From Kaistella gelatinilytica (GTDB lineage: Bacteria > Bacteroidota > Bacteroidia > Flavobacteriales > Weeksellaceae), in NCBI RefSeq assembly GCF_015679325.1, contig NZ_JADPVI010000002.1, positions 733,126 to 797,125 of the forward strand: a DNA stretch of 64,000 nt, written 5' to 3'. This document shows, piece after piece, positions 56,414 to 63,961 of the stretch. Below the pieces are notes generated by a model that worked only from the letters and a program-made list of their open reading frames with translations, did not search any database and was not told the origin of the DNA. The first letter of the stretch is position 1; each line of letters begins with the position of its first letter. The translations under genes were made by a program, and so were the position numbers.

Positions 56414-57772
56414 ATGGAGCACTATAATGTAGAGCAAAAAATTGAAGAATTCATTGCTAAAATTGAAGCTAAAAATCCTAACGAGCCCGAGTTTCTTCAG
56501 GCTGTAAAAGAAGTTGCAGTCACTGTGATTCCTTTTATTGCAAACAAGCCACAATATAATGGCATGAAACTGCTGGAAAGAATGGCAGAACCGGAAAGGA
56601 CTATTATTTTCCGCGTTTCCTGGGTTGATGATAAAGGCGAAATTCAAGTTAACAGAGGATTCAGAATTCAGATGAACTCTGCGATCGGACCTTACAAAGG
56701 TGGAATTCGTTTTCATCCGACCGTCAATTTATCAGTTCTTAAATTTTTGGCTTTTGAGCAAACTTTCAAAAACTCTTTGACCACACTTCCAATGGGCGGT
56801 GGAAAAGGAGGTTCAGATTTCGATCCTCAGGGAAAATCGGATATGGAAGTGATGCGTTTTTGCCAGGCTTTCATGACAGAATTGTGCAAACATATTGGTC
56901 CGGAAACCGACGTTCCAGCAGGAGATATCGGAGTTGGAGCAAGAGAAATCGGTTATTTATTCGGACAGTATAAAAGAATACGCAACGAATTTACAGGAGT
57001 ATTGACCGGAAAAGGTTTGGCTTACGGTGGTTCATTGATCAGACCGGAAGCTACAGGTTATGGTGTTGTATATTTCGCTGAGCAAATGTTGAAAACAATT
57101 GGTGAAACCTTTAAAGGAAAAACCGTTTCTGTTTCCGGGTTTGGAAATGTTGCCTGGGGCGTTGTCAAAAAAGTAGAAGAATTGGGTGGTAAAGCAATTA
57201 CCATTTCAGGACCAGATGGTTACATCTACGACAAAGACGGTATTACCGGTGAAAAAATAGATTATTTATTAGAGCTTCGTTCTTCCGGAAACAACAGAGC
57301 TGAAGATTATGTAAAAAAATATCCGACTGCTGAATTTCATGCAGGAGAAAGACCTTGGGGTGTAAAATGTGATGTAGCAATTCCTGCCGCAACGCAAAAT
57401 GAATTATTCCTGGAGGATGCGCAGAAATTGGTTGAGAACGGCGTGATCTGTGTAACTGAAGCTGCAAATATGCCTTCAACGCTGGATGCGATCAACTATT
57501 TCCTGGACAGCAAAGTTTTATTCTCCCCGGGAAAAGCATCAAATGCAGGTGGAGTTGCCACTTCTGGATTAGAAATGACACAGAACTCAATTCGTTTGAA
57601 CTGGTCCTCAGAAGAAGTTGATGCCCGATTAAAAGAAATTATGATCGGCATTCACAAAGCGTGCAGAGATTACGGAAAAGAAGAAGACGGCTATGTAAAT
57701 TACGTGAAAGGCGCAAACATTGCGGGCTTCGTGAAAGTAGCAGAAGCAATGCTGGCTCAAGGAGTCGTTTAA
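56414..57772 (+). CDS. gdhA: NADP-specific glutamate dehydrogenase
   Basis: A protein of 452 residues from ATG 56414; the longer in-frame start at 56321 adds 31 residues with no support. Catalytic motifs: GPYKGGIRFHPTVNLSVLKF, LPMGGGKGGSDFDPQGKSD with the catalytic Lys, PAGDIGVGAREIGYLFGQYK, and the Rossmann VSVSGFGNVAWG. It makes glutamate from 2-oxoglutarate and ammonium. Length fits the hexameric family. Confidence 0.96.
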   Translation: MEHYNVEQKIEEFIAKIEAKNPNEPEFLQAVKEVAVTVIPFIANKPQYNGMKLLERMAEPERTIIFRVSWVDDKGEIQVNRGFRIQMNSAIGPYKGGIRFHPTVNLSVLKFLAFEQTFKNSLTTLPMGGGKGGSDFDPQGKSDMEVMRFCQAFMTELCKHIGPETDVPAGDIGVGAREIGYLFGQYKRIRNEFTGVLTGKGLAYGGSLIRPEATGYGVVYFAEQMLKTIGETFKGKTVSVSGFGNVAWGVVKKVEELGGKAITISGPDGYIYDKDGITGEKIDYLLELRSSGNNRAEDYVKKYPTAEFHAGERPWGVKCDVAIPAATQNELFLEDAQKLVENGVICVTEAANMPSTLDAINYFLDSKVLFSPGKASNAGGVATSGLEMTQNSIRLNWSSEEVDARLKEIMIGIHKACRDYGKEEDGYVNYVKGANIAGFVKVAEAMLAQGVV

Positions 57773-57780
57773 AAAATAGA

Positions 57781-57811
57781 AAGTCCGGGGAAATCTCCCG
57801 GACTTTTTTTA
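57781..57811 (+). terminator. Intrinsic terminator after gdhA
   Basis: AAGTCCGGG / CTCCCGGACTT hairpin followed by seven T residues. Confidence 0.85.
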
Positions 57812-57917
57812 TCATAAAACCTGTCCCGGGTTAAGGGGAAAAAAGTAAAGTGAAAGGATAAAAAGCATTGATTTTTCAGTGCTTTTTAGTTTGTTGGCAA
57901 GTCTTGCTGTTTTTATT

Positions 57918-58040
57918 AGGAGCAACAGGATTTTCGCTTCTTACAAAACCAGTCCCGCTCCCCACTGTACCTGTCTGCCGACGGGCAGGTCTTTTTCTCC
58001 TCGTTCCTCTTCAAAAAAGGATGCCGTTTCGATCGCGGCT
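57918..58040 (+). repeat. Dispersed palindromic repeat, copy 3
   Basis: This is the most complete copy, 123 bp, in the 326-bp gap before the recombinase. It shares AGGAGCAACA, TTTTCGCTTCTT, AAAAAAGGATGCCGTTTCGATC and GCGGCT with copy 1. An extra hairpin (CCTGTCTGCCGACGGGCAGG, about 57970-57990) sits inside. The gap also holds a -7-like TATCTTTA at 58071. Confidence 0.8.
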
Positions 58041-58098
58041 ATCATTCCAGTCACTTTATTTTACATTAGTTATCTTTATTACTCAAAATCAACCTGCT

Positions 58099-59142
58099 AT
58101 GATTTGGAAAGCAAAACTAATTAAACACAATAATTTAGATAGAATTGCTGTGGAATTCGAGAAGGATCAAGAACTGATTCGCAAAATAAGACTAATTGGG
58201 GATGCACGCTGGAGCGCCCAAAAAAAGCTTTGGCACATTCCGGATACGTTTGAAAACAGGGAGCGGTTTAAAATCATTCAACAAGAAGATACGCTTCCTT
58301 CCAATGATGGTATTGAGCAAATTAAAATATTTATACAGTGGCTCTCTTCGAAAAGGTATAGCCAAAATACTATAAAAACCTATTCTGCCGGACTTCGTTC
58401 TTTTTTTATTTTTTTCAGAAAAAAGAATATTTCAGAAATTACAAACGATGATGTCCTCTATTTTAATACGGAATATATTTTAAAAAATAATTTTTCTGCT
58501 TCCTATCAAAATCAAATAACGAGTGCTGTAAAATTGTATTTTAAAACCATTCGTGAAACTAAAATAGAAATTGAAAAAATTCACCGCCCGAAAACACCAA
58601 AAATCTTGCCCAATGTTTTAAGCAAAGAAGAAGTAAAATCTATTCTGAACGCGCACAGCAACATCAAACATAAAATGATGTTGAGTTTGATTTACAGTTG
58701 TGGTTTGCGCAGAAGCGAGTTACTCAACTTAAAACCTTTGGATATAGACTCTAAAAGAAACATTGTTATTATAAGACAGTCTAAAGGAAAGAAGGATCGA
58801 ATAACGCCACTATCTCCGAAAATTTTGGACTTACTGCGGATCTATTACAAAGAATACAAACCAACAAATTTTCTGTTTGAAGGGCATCAAAAAGGTTTTA
58901 GATATTCTGAAAGAAGTTTGGAGGAGGTTCTGAAGAAAAGTATTAAATTAGCAAATATCAATAAACCTGTAACGCTGCACTGGCTTAGACACAGTTACGC
59001 TACGCATCTGTTAGAAAGCGGAACAGATTTAAGATATATTCAAGAATTATTAGGACATAACAGCAGTAGAACCACGGAAATCTACACGCACGTAAGCACG
59101 AAAAATTTACAGCATATTAAAAGTCCTTTTGATGATTTATAA
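58099..59142 (+). CDS. Tyrosine recombinase of the cassette array
   Basis: 347 residues from ATG 58099. An upstream in-frame extension from 57868 only translates the dispersed repeat and is rejected. Residues ~1-60 form a small extra N-terminal domain (ARWSAQKKLWHIPDT). A SAM-like core-binding domain spans ~71-152. The catalytic domain has Arg204 (GLRRSELLNL), Lys near 229 (SKGKKDR), His294/Arg297 (HWLRHS), His320 (LLGH) and nucleophile Tyr329. It ends SPFDDL, like the IntI end SPLDAL, but Arg-to-HxxR spacing is only 90 residues, as in XerD, so the IntI-specific insertion is absent. It most likely moves the downstream cassettes. Confidence 0.85.
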   Translation: MIWKAKLIKHNNLDRIAVEFEKDQELIRKIRLIGDARWSAQKKLWHIPDTFENRERFKIIQQEDTLPSNDGIEQIKIFIQWLSSKRYSQNTIKTYSAGLRSFFIFFRKKNISEITNDDVLYFNTEYILKNNFSASYQNQITSAVKLYFKTIRETKIEIEKIHRPKTPKILPNVLSKEEVKSILNAHSNIKHKMMLSLIYSCGLRRSELLNLKPLDIDSKRNIVIIRQSKGKKDRITPLSPKILDLLRIYYKEYKPTNFLFEGHQKGFRYSERSLEEVLKKSIKLANINKPVTLHWLRHSYATHLLESGTDLRYIQELLGHNSSRTTEIYTHVSTKNLQHIKSPFDDL

Positions 59143-59153
59143 AAAAAATAAAA

Positions 59154-59240
59154 CTCAACTATAGTTGAGCAAACACAACAGCATATTGTTATATTTGCTC
59201 AATAAATTGCGATAAAGTTGAGCATATAAGTAAGTTGGCA
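59154..59240 (+). promoter_or_regulatory. attI-like recombination site
   Basis: Three copies of the word TTGAGCA: GTTGAGCAAA at 59164, its complement TTTGCTCAA at 59194, and GTTGAGCAT at 59217. The first two form a 9-bp stem, and the first also lies in the 16-bp palindrome CTCAACTATAGTTGAG (59154-59169). They precede GTTGGCA at 59234, where the first cassette begins; that cassette's far end (TGCCAAC, 59852) is its complement. The words are candidate recombinase binding sites. Confidence 0.65.
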
Positions 59241-59267
59241 GAAATTTTAAAAACTAAAACATCATAT

Positions 59268-59843
59268 ATGAAAATTTTACAATATTTAATTATCTTATAT
59301 TTTGTAATATTTTCGTGCACTAAAAACATTGTAGATAATAGCAGTAAAGTAGAACAAATTAAAATTTCTGAAAATATATTTTCAACTACAGATATTAAAA
59401 TTAATATAGTCGCAAAAAATGAAATTGATGATGAAATCATCTTTTTAATAAAAGGAATTTATAAAGGGAAAATTGTAGGTTTTCAAATTAAAGTCAATAA
59501 AGTATTTGAAAAAGAAATAGCAGTTTCATATCCTTTGGTTTTTTCAAATATCGGAAAAGAAACTGATAATTTTGTTAAGGCATTTACGGAAATATTAAAA
59601 CAAAAAATGCAGGTTCATAAGATCCCTCAAAATTTTACTTTTGAATGCTACAATCAAAATCGCAGAAAAGTAGACCTAACTTCCAAAGATGTTCTAATAT
59701 TAAAAATTGTGTCAACTGAAAAAACAAAAGATGATATCGAATTTTTTTTAATGATCAATACGAATGAAGACTATATTGTAATATCAGAAAAAGATTCGAA
59801 TTTTAGGAAAGGAATAATCAATATCTTCTCGGGAAATAAATAA
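59268..59843 (+). CDS. Cassette 1 lipoprotein, unknown
   Basis: 191 residues from ATG 59268. An in-frame TTG at 59235 is the cassette junction itself and an unlikely start. Lipoprotein signal MKILQYLIILYFVIFSC (Cys17). The mature part is beta/alpha-like and lysine-rich (IVGFQIKVNKVFEKE), with no recognised domain. The stop is 8 bp before the attC-like core. Base composition is more AT-rich than the core genes, in keeping with acquired DNA. Confidence 0.7.
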   Translation: MKILQYLIILYFVIFSCTKNIVDNSSKVEQIKISENIFSTTDIKINIVAKNEIDDEIIFLIKGIYKGKIVGFQIKVNKVFEKEIAVSYPLVFSNIGKETDNFVKAFTEILKQKMQVHKIPQNFTFECYNQNRRKVDLTSKDVLILKIVSTEKTKDDIEFFLMINTNEDYIVISEKDSNFRKGIINIFSGNK

Positions 59844-59851
59844 AAAACTTC

Positions 59852-59984
59852 TGCCAACAAGGTATTTCTATTAGCGGGGCGGAAGTTTATGTCATCAAGA
59901 CTTTCGCTAATTGTTCAATTTGTTATATTTACAAAGACTTGTTATAAAAAGTCCCCGCCAACAGAAATACCCAACCGTTAGCGG
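59852..59984 (+). repeat. attC-like site A
   Basis: Left core TGCCAAC (59852), right core GTTAGCG (59977). Inner stems GGTATTTCT/AGAAATACC and GCGGGG/CCCCGC enclose a ~75-base loop. Near-identical in the loop to sites D, E and F (TTGTTCAATTTGTTATATTT). Confidence 0.8.
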
Positions 59985-60028
59985 TCATTCTAAGGACGAC
60001 CACCAGAACATAAACGACAGAAATAAAA

Positions 60029-60703
60029 ATGACATTTAAAGTATTCACATTAGGACTTCTAATATTTGTTGGCTTGACAAGTTGCAATCAAAACTCAAAC
60101 AAGCAAATTGAAGGACAAACGAAATCAACTTTGGTTGCGGACAAAGAAATTTTCAGTTTATACAAAAAGTCAGACAATATCATTAATGTTGCAAGAGCAT
60201 TGAAAAATGGCAATGGTAAGTTTGACTTGCATTTATATGAGTTAAACATATCAACTCCTGAAAGTGGCAAACAGACTTTTACTTCTCTTCAACAGTTGAC
60301 GAAGCAACAACTTGACAATAAAAAAACTGAATTACTCCGCACGTACAACTGGACAACTTTCAAAGGCAATGAAGTTTTATTTGTTCAAATTCAGCCTATA
60401 GGTTTCAAGGACGAAATGCAACTACTTGACAAACGACAAGAAATTGAAGATAAATTGAGTAAGGCTCTTGAAAATAAAAAACTTGGGGAATGGTTCGCTA
60501 GTGACTTAGGACCAGGCGGTGGAAATATGCTTTATACTGTAACGGACATTGATAAATCATTACAAGTTGTTCGTGAAGTTTTGCAACAAAATAATTTAGA
60601 CAAAAATGTTTTAATAGGTAGAAGAGTTTTGGTGGATAATGATGACTGGTTTTATGAGGTTATTTATCCAACGAAATATTCGGGTGAATTTAATACAATG
60701 TAA
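60029..60703 (+). CDS. Cassette 2 lipoprotein, unknown
   Basis: A 224-residue lipoprotein (lipobox LTSC, Cys19). The mature domain is an alpha/beta fold (KFDLHLYELNISTPESGKQ, FVQIQPIGFKDEMQLLDKRQ) without a family I recognise. The repeating DKRQEIEDKLSKALENKKLGEWFASDLG segment looks helical and could be a ligand or partner surface. Start 52 bp after the cassette junction; stop 24 bp before the next core. It is a single-ORF cassette. Confidence 0.7.
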   Translation: MTFKVFTLGLLIFVGLTSCNQNSNKQIEGQTKSTLVADKEIFSLYKKSDNIINVARALKNGNGKFDLHLYELNISTPESGKQTFTSLQQLTKQQLDNKKTELLRTYNWTTFKGNEVLFVQIQPIGFKDEMQLLDKRQEIEDKLSKALENKKLGEWFASDLGPGGGNMLYTVTDIDKSLQVVREVLQQNNLDKNVLIGRRVLVDNDDWFYEVIYPTKYSGEFNTM

Positions 60704-60727
60704 AATGCGGAGGATAAAAGAACGAAC

Positions 60728-60855
60728 CGCTAACAAGGTATTTATACAAGCGGGTCTGAAGTTTTCATCGAAGATTTTAGCCATTAATTAAGTTTTTAGC
60801 AAGTATAAAGTTTTCGTATTTTTAGCCCGCCTGCATAAATACCCAACCGTTAGCT
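60728..60855 (+). repeat. attC-like site B (divergent loop)
   Basis: CGCTAAC (60728) and GTTAGCT (60849). Stems GGTATTTAT/ATAAATACC and GCGGG/CCCGC. The loop differs from A, D, E and F, but the stem positions are kept by compensatory changes (CA/TG instead of TT/AA between the stems). Confidence 0.78.
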
Positions 60856-61173
60856 GCAATATTTCCACACCGCTTTTTTAGCCAATTTTTTTTGAGTTTT
60901 AAGATCGGATTTTTTTACGAAATTCTTGAGAATTACTGAAATCTCACCTGTAAGAATGGACTGTAATTTTCGTGCGGAGATTTATAGGAATGGAAATTTA
61001 CTGTGAATCACGGAAAAACCCACACTGGAAAACTTTTCCTTGAATTTTGGAATTTATTGGAGAAATTTAAATCTAACTTAACTCAATGAGGTAAACTTCT
61101 ACCCTTTCTAAAAATTATCAACCTGAATAAAAATTTCTGTCTAACTAAAAACTTTTTGGAGAAGAAATACTGC
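60856..61173 (+). other. Cassette 3 without a recognisable ORF
   Basis: 318 bp between sites B and C with no ORF of useful length on the plus strand; the best, at 60956, has 16 codons. It holds two to three short internal inverted repeats but no gene signal. It may be an ORF-less cassette, a small RNA or a promoter cassette. Confidence 0.6.
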
Positions 61174-61302
61174 AGCTAACACAAGATTTCTACAAGCGGG
61201 GACGAAGTTTTTAATCCACGATTTTAGATATTATCACTATATTCGTAAATAGATAACGCAGTTATATTAAACCCCGCCTGCAGAAATCCCCGGACGTTAG
61301 TA
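61174..61302 (+). repeat. attC-like site C (divergent)
   Basis: AGCTAAC (61174) and GTTAGTA (61296). Stems GATTTCT/AGAAATC and GCGGGG/CCCCGC. The right shoulder reads CCCCGGACG instead of the usual CCCAACCG. Confidence 0.75.
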
Positions 61303-61333
61303 GCCATTTTAAAAACCAGCGACAATTCACGAT

Positions 61334-61753
61334 TTGAAAAAAAATATAAAACAGATTTTTGGAATTTTTATATTTCTTTTAAATATAAATGTTTACTCTC
61401 AAAAAGTTAGTTTGACAATTGACTGTAAAGAAATCGTGTTTGATTCTCTCAAATACGAAAACAAAATAGTACTATATAAAATTTTATCCAAGAGAGTCCT
61501 TTACACAAAGGGAACAACTTCGTATTTTACCACAGATATTTTATTGCCAGAATTTGATAAAAATTCTGACCGTTCCTTACTACAGATTATCATAAATAAG
61601 ATTTCGGAAAATAATCAAACGGATGAATTTAATGCGTTTAAAAACTGTGAGTCTAAAGAAACATTTTATCAAAAAACAAAATTATCGCGGAAACAAAAAC
61701 AAATCTTAAAACAGAATTTCATTGGTTATTTTTATAGAAATAACATAAAATAA
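61334..61753 (+). CDS. Cassette 4 exported protein, unknown
   Basis: A 139-residue protein using a TTG start at 61334 (MKKNIKQIFGIF), which gives a normal signal peptide ending VYSQ; no ATG exists in frame before the signal. The mature part is small, with Lys-rich C-terminus (KLSRKQKQILKQNF) and one Cys pair (Cys31, Cys108). No family recognised. The stop is 7 bp before the attC-like core. Confidence 0.6.
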   Translation: MKKNIKQIFGIFIFLLNINVYSQKVSLTIDCKEIVFDSLKYENKIVLYKILSKRVLYTKGTTSYFTTDILLPEFDKNSDRSLLQIIINKISENNQTDEFNAFKNCESKETFYQKTKLSRKQKQILKQNFIGYFYRNNIK

Positions 61754-61760
61754 AAACGGC

Positions 61761-61892
61761 TACTAACAAGGTATTTCTATTAGCGGGTCGGAAGTTCCTA
61801 TCATAAAAGTTTTCGCTAATTGTTCAATTTGTTATATTTACAAAGACTTCTTAAAAAAAGTCCCCACCAACAGAAATACCCAACCGTTAGCG
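61761..61892 (+). repeat. attC-like site D
   Basis: TACTAAC (61761) and GTTAGCG (61886), same loop subfamily as A. The stem has CCCCAC for CCCCGC, giving a C-A mismatch. Confidence 0.78.
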
Positions 61893-61947
61893 ACTACCTT
61901 AAAACCAGGTTAAGTAATAAAACCTTTGAATAAATTAAAACAAATAA

Positions 61948-62217
61948 ATGTCTAAATTCTTCGAACTTATCACTGAATCGATTGGTTGGTTACAAATAGT
62001 AGCATCACCTTTTTTAATTGGAATTTGTATTGGATCTTTTATTTATTTTCCTAACCAAACTTCTACTCGACTTGTATTAGGAGTTATAATAGCAACTTTA
62101 GGACTTGTCATAGGAATAATTTGGGCAACTAAAGCATGGAAAGGCAAAGGAACAATTTGGACAATATCGAGAGTAATGGCAACACCTGAATTAGATGAGC
62201 CAGATGATGAAAATTGA
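61948..62217 (+). CDS. Cassette 5 small membrane protein
   Basis: An 89-residue protein with two hydrophobic segments (IGWLQIVASPFLIGICIGSF and LVLGVIIATLGLVIGIIW) and a soluble C-terminal tail ending in acidic residues (PELDEPDDEN). Predicted inner-membrane hairpin; no named family. It starts 61 bp after the junction and ends 21 bp before the next site. The only cassette product here without an export signal, though still membrane-located. Confidence 0.65.
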   Translation: MSKFFELITESIGWLQIVASPFLIGICIGSFIYFPNQTSTRLVLGVIIATLGLVIGIIWATKAWKGKGTIWTISRVMATPELDEPDDEN

Positions 62218-62238
62218 GATCTGTAAATAAAAGGCAAT

Positions 62239-62370
62239 CGCTAACACGGTATTTCTATTAGCGGGGCGGAAGTTTCTATCATTAAGATTTTTGCTAATTG
62301 TTCAATTTGTTATATTTACAAAGGCTTGTTATAAAAAGTCCCCGCCAACAGAAATACCCAACCGTTACCA
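62239..62370 (+). repeat. attC-like site E
   Basis: CGCTAAC (62239) and GTTACCA (62364). Loop subfamily as A. Stems GGTATTTCT/AGAAATACC and GCGGGG/CCCCGC. Confidence 0.8.
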
Positions 62371-62391
62371 GCAATACTATCATAAAATCGT

Positions 62392-62955
62392 ATGAAGTTC
62401 AAAGTCATCATTTTTATAGTTTTCATCTTCTTTGTTGGATGTAAAAAGAATGAATCTAAATTTCAAGCAGAGATAATTCAAAATCCGGTCAGTGAAAAAA
62501 TCATTTACAACTTTATAAATAGTGCATTAATTGAAAATCGCGTTTATAAATCATGTCCAAATATTCTTGAAACAAAACGATTTATATATGAAAATATTGA
62601 TGAAAGCGAGTTAAATTATTTCTTGCGAAACTTAAAGGAAAATGATTCAACTTTCATAGAAAATCAATTAATCTCTCGCGAAAAATTTTATTGGAAAGAA
62701 AATTTACTAGCAAATAAAAAAGTAATTAAAATTGACACAACTGCTAATACTGATGAAGCACAAGATAAAAGTTGGAAAAACACTCTTTCAAAATACAAAT
62801 GTGTTCTGTTTATTAATCAACCTATTTTCAATAAAGGACTTAATTTAGCAATTGTAAAAATTCAAAACTCAGAATATTTAGAAACAGTTTTATTTCAGTT
62901 TATAAATGGAAAGTGGAAAAAAATTAAAGTTTTAGAAATTGGAATCATTGACTAA
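62392..62955 (+). CDS. Cassette 6 lipoprotein, unknown
   Basis: A 187-residue lipoprotein (lipobox FVGC, Cys16), with an alpha/beta mature part (YNFINSALIENRVYKSC, KCVLFINQPIFNKGLNLAI, NGKWKKIKVLEIG). The pattern resembles small Bacteroidota periplasmic proteins but no family is recognised. It starts 27 bp after the junction and ends 9 bp before the next site. Confidence 0.7.
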   Translation: MKFKVIIFIVFIFFVGCKKNESKFQAEIIQNPVSEKIIYNFINSALIENRVYKSCPNILETKRFIYENIDESELNYFLRNLKENDSTFIENQLISREKFYWKENLLANKKVIKIDTTANTDEAQDKSWKNTLSKYKCVLFINQPIFNKGLNLAIVKIQNSEYLETVLFQFINGKWKKIKVLEIGIID

Positions 62956-62964
62956 AAGTACTGC

Positions 62965-63095
62965 TGGTAACACGGTATTTCTATTAGCGGGTCGGAAGTT
63001 TCTATCATAAAGATTTTTGTTAATTGATCAATTTGTTATATTTACAAAGACCATTTATAAAAAATCCCGCCAACAGAAATACCCAACCGTTATCT
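62965..63095 (+). repeat. attC-like site F
   Basis: TGGTAAC (62965) and GTTATCT (63089). Loop subfamily as A, with small changes (TTGATCAATTTG). Stems GGTATTTCT/AGAAATACC and GCGGG/CCCGC. Confidence 0.8.
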
Positions 63096-63120
63096 GCAAT
63101 CTAAAATTAAAATATCATAA

Positions 63121-63951
63121 ATGAAATTTCTTACCCTTATTCTTTTACTCGCAACAAGTATTTTAGGAGCGCAAACTAATCGTTACATTTACGAACTTAA
63201 ACTAAAAATGGACTCAACGGAAATTGAATATCAAAAATCGTACATGGTTTTAGATATTGGACAATTGGATACTAAATTCTATGGAAGAGATCTGCTAGTC
63301 ACTGATTCACTGAATAATAAGTTCGGAAATCTTGATAATAGATACGTAGATATGACAGGACAAATTGTTAAGCGAAAAAACGGAACATCAAAAAATGAAA
63401 ATTTCATTAATATAAAATTTGAATATTATTCGTTCATTACCAGTGATCCTATAACATGGAATATTCTTCGAGAAACAAAAAGCGAAAACGGATATACACT
63501 TCAAAAGGCAACCGGAAATTTTGGAGGAAGAAAATGGATTGCCTGGTTTAATAAAGACATTCCCTTTAATGAAGGTCCTTACAAATTTTGCGGATTGCCA
63601 GGATTGATATTTGAAATTATGGACGACAAACAAAATTTTATTTACAAATTGGTAAAAAATCAAAATTTAAAAGAAAATATTTCAACAGAAAGCTTTGTGG
63701 AAAGCAATTTTGGAAATAAAGCGATACCAATAAATGAACAACAAAAAAGAAAACTATTATTAAATTTTTACAACGATCCTTTCGCATTTGAAAGGGAAAG
63801 TTTCAAAAATAATACGGATTTAAAAATCAATATTGGGGGCAAAGAAGCACATAATATTGAAGAATTGAATACTCTAGTAAAAAGTATGCAATCTATTATT
63901 CGCAAATACAACAATCCCCTGGAAATTGACAAAGTCATACATTACAAATAA
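63121..63951 (+). CDS. Cassette 7 GLPGLI family exported protein
   Basis: A 276-residue protein with a signal peptide ending LGAQ (about 18). The family motif is FNEGPYKFCGLPGLIFEIMD, preceded by KWIAWFNKDIP, as in the core-genome GLPGLI protein at 26434. Other shared features are the opening RYIYELKLKMDST and the C-terminal NNPLEI. Function unknown. Its presence as a cassette shows that a house family can be mobilised by this system, or that a cassette can be captured by a core locus. Confidence 0.85.
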   Translation: MKFLTLILLLATSILGAQTNRYIYELKLKMDSTEIEYQKSYMVLDIGQLDTKFYGRDLLVTDSLNNKFGNLDNRYVDMTGQIVKRKNGTSKNENFINIKFEYYSFITSDPITWNILRETKSENGYTLQKATGNFGGRKWIAWFNKDIPFNEGPYKFCGLPGLIFEIMDDKQNFIYKLVKNQNLKENISTESFVESNFGNKAIPINEQQKRKLLLNFYNDPFAFERESFKNNTDLKINIGGKEAHNIEELNTLVKSMQSIIRKYNNPLEIDKVIHYK

Positions 63952-63961
63952 AATAGAATGC

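Noticed and set aside
57868..58098. In-frame N-terminal extension of the recombinase (77 residues).
   Set aside because: It translates the dispersed repeat, whose other copies are non-coding. Homologous recombinases start at MIWKAK, and a promoter-like element lies at 58071.
59154..59202. The hairpin after the recombinase as a plain intrinsic terminator.
   Set aside because: No T run follows the stem, and a third copy of the arm word lies beyond it, which fits a recombinase site better.
59189..59440. 83-codon ORF antisense over the attI-like site and cassette 1.
   Set aside because: Overlaps the start and signal sequence of the cassette 1 lipoprotein, and no independent support exists.
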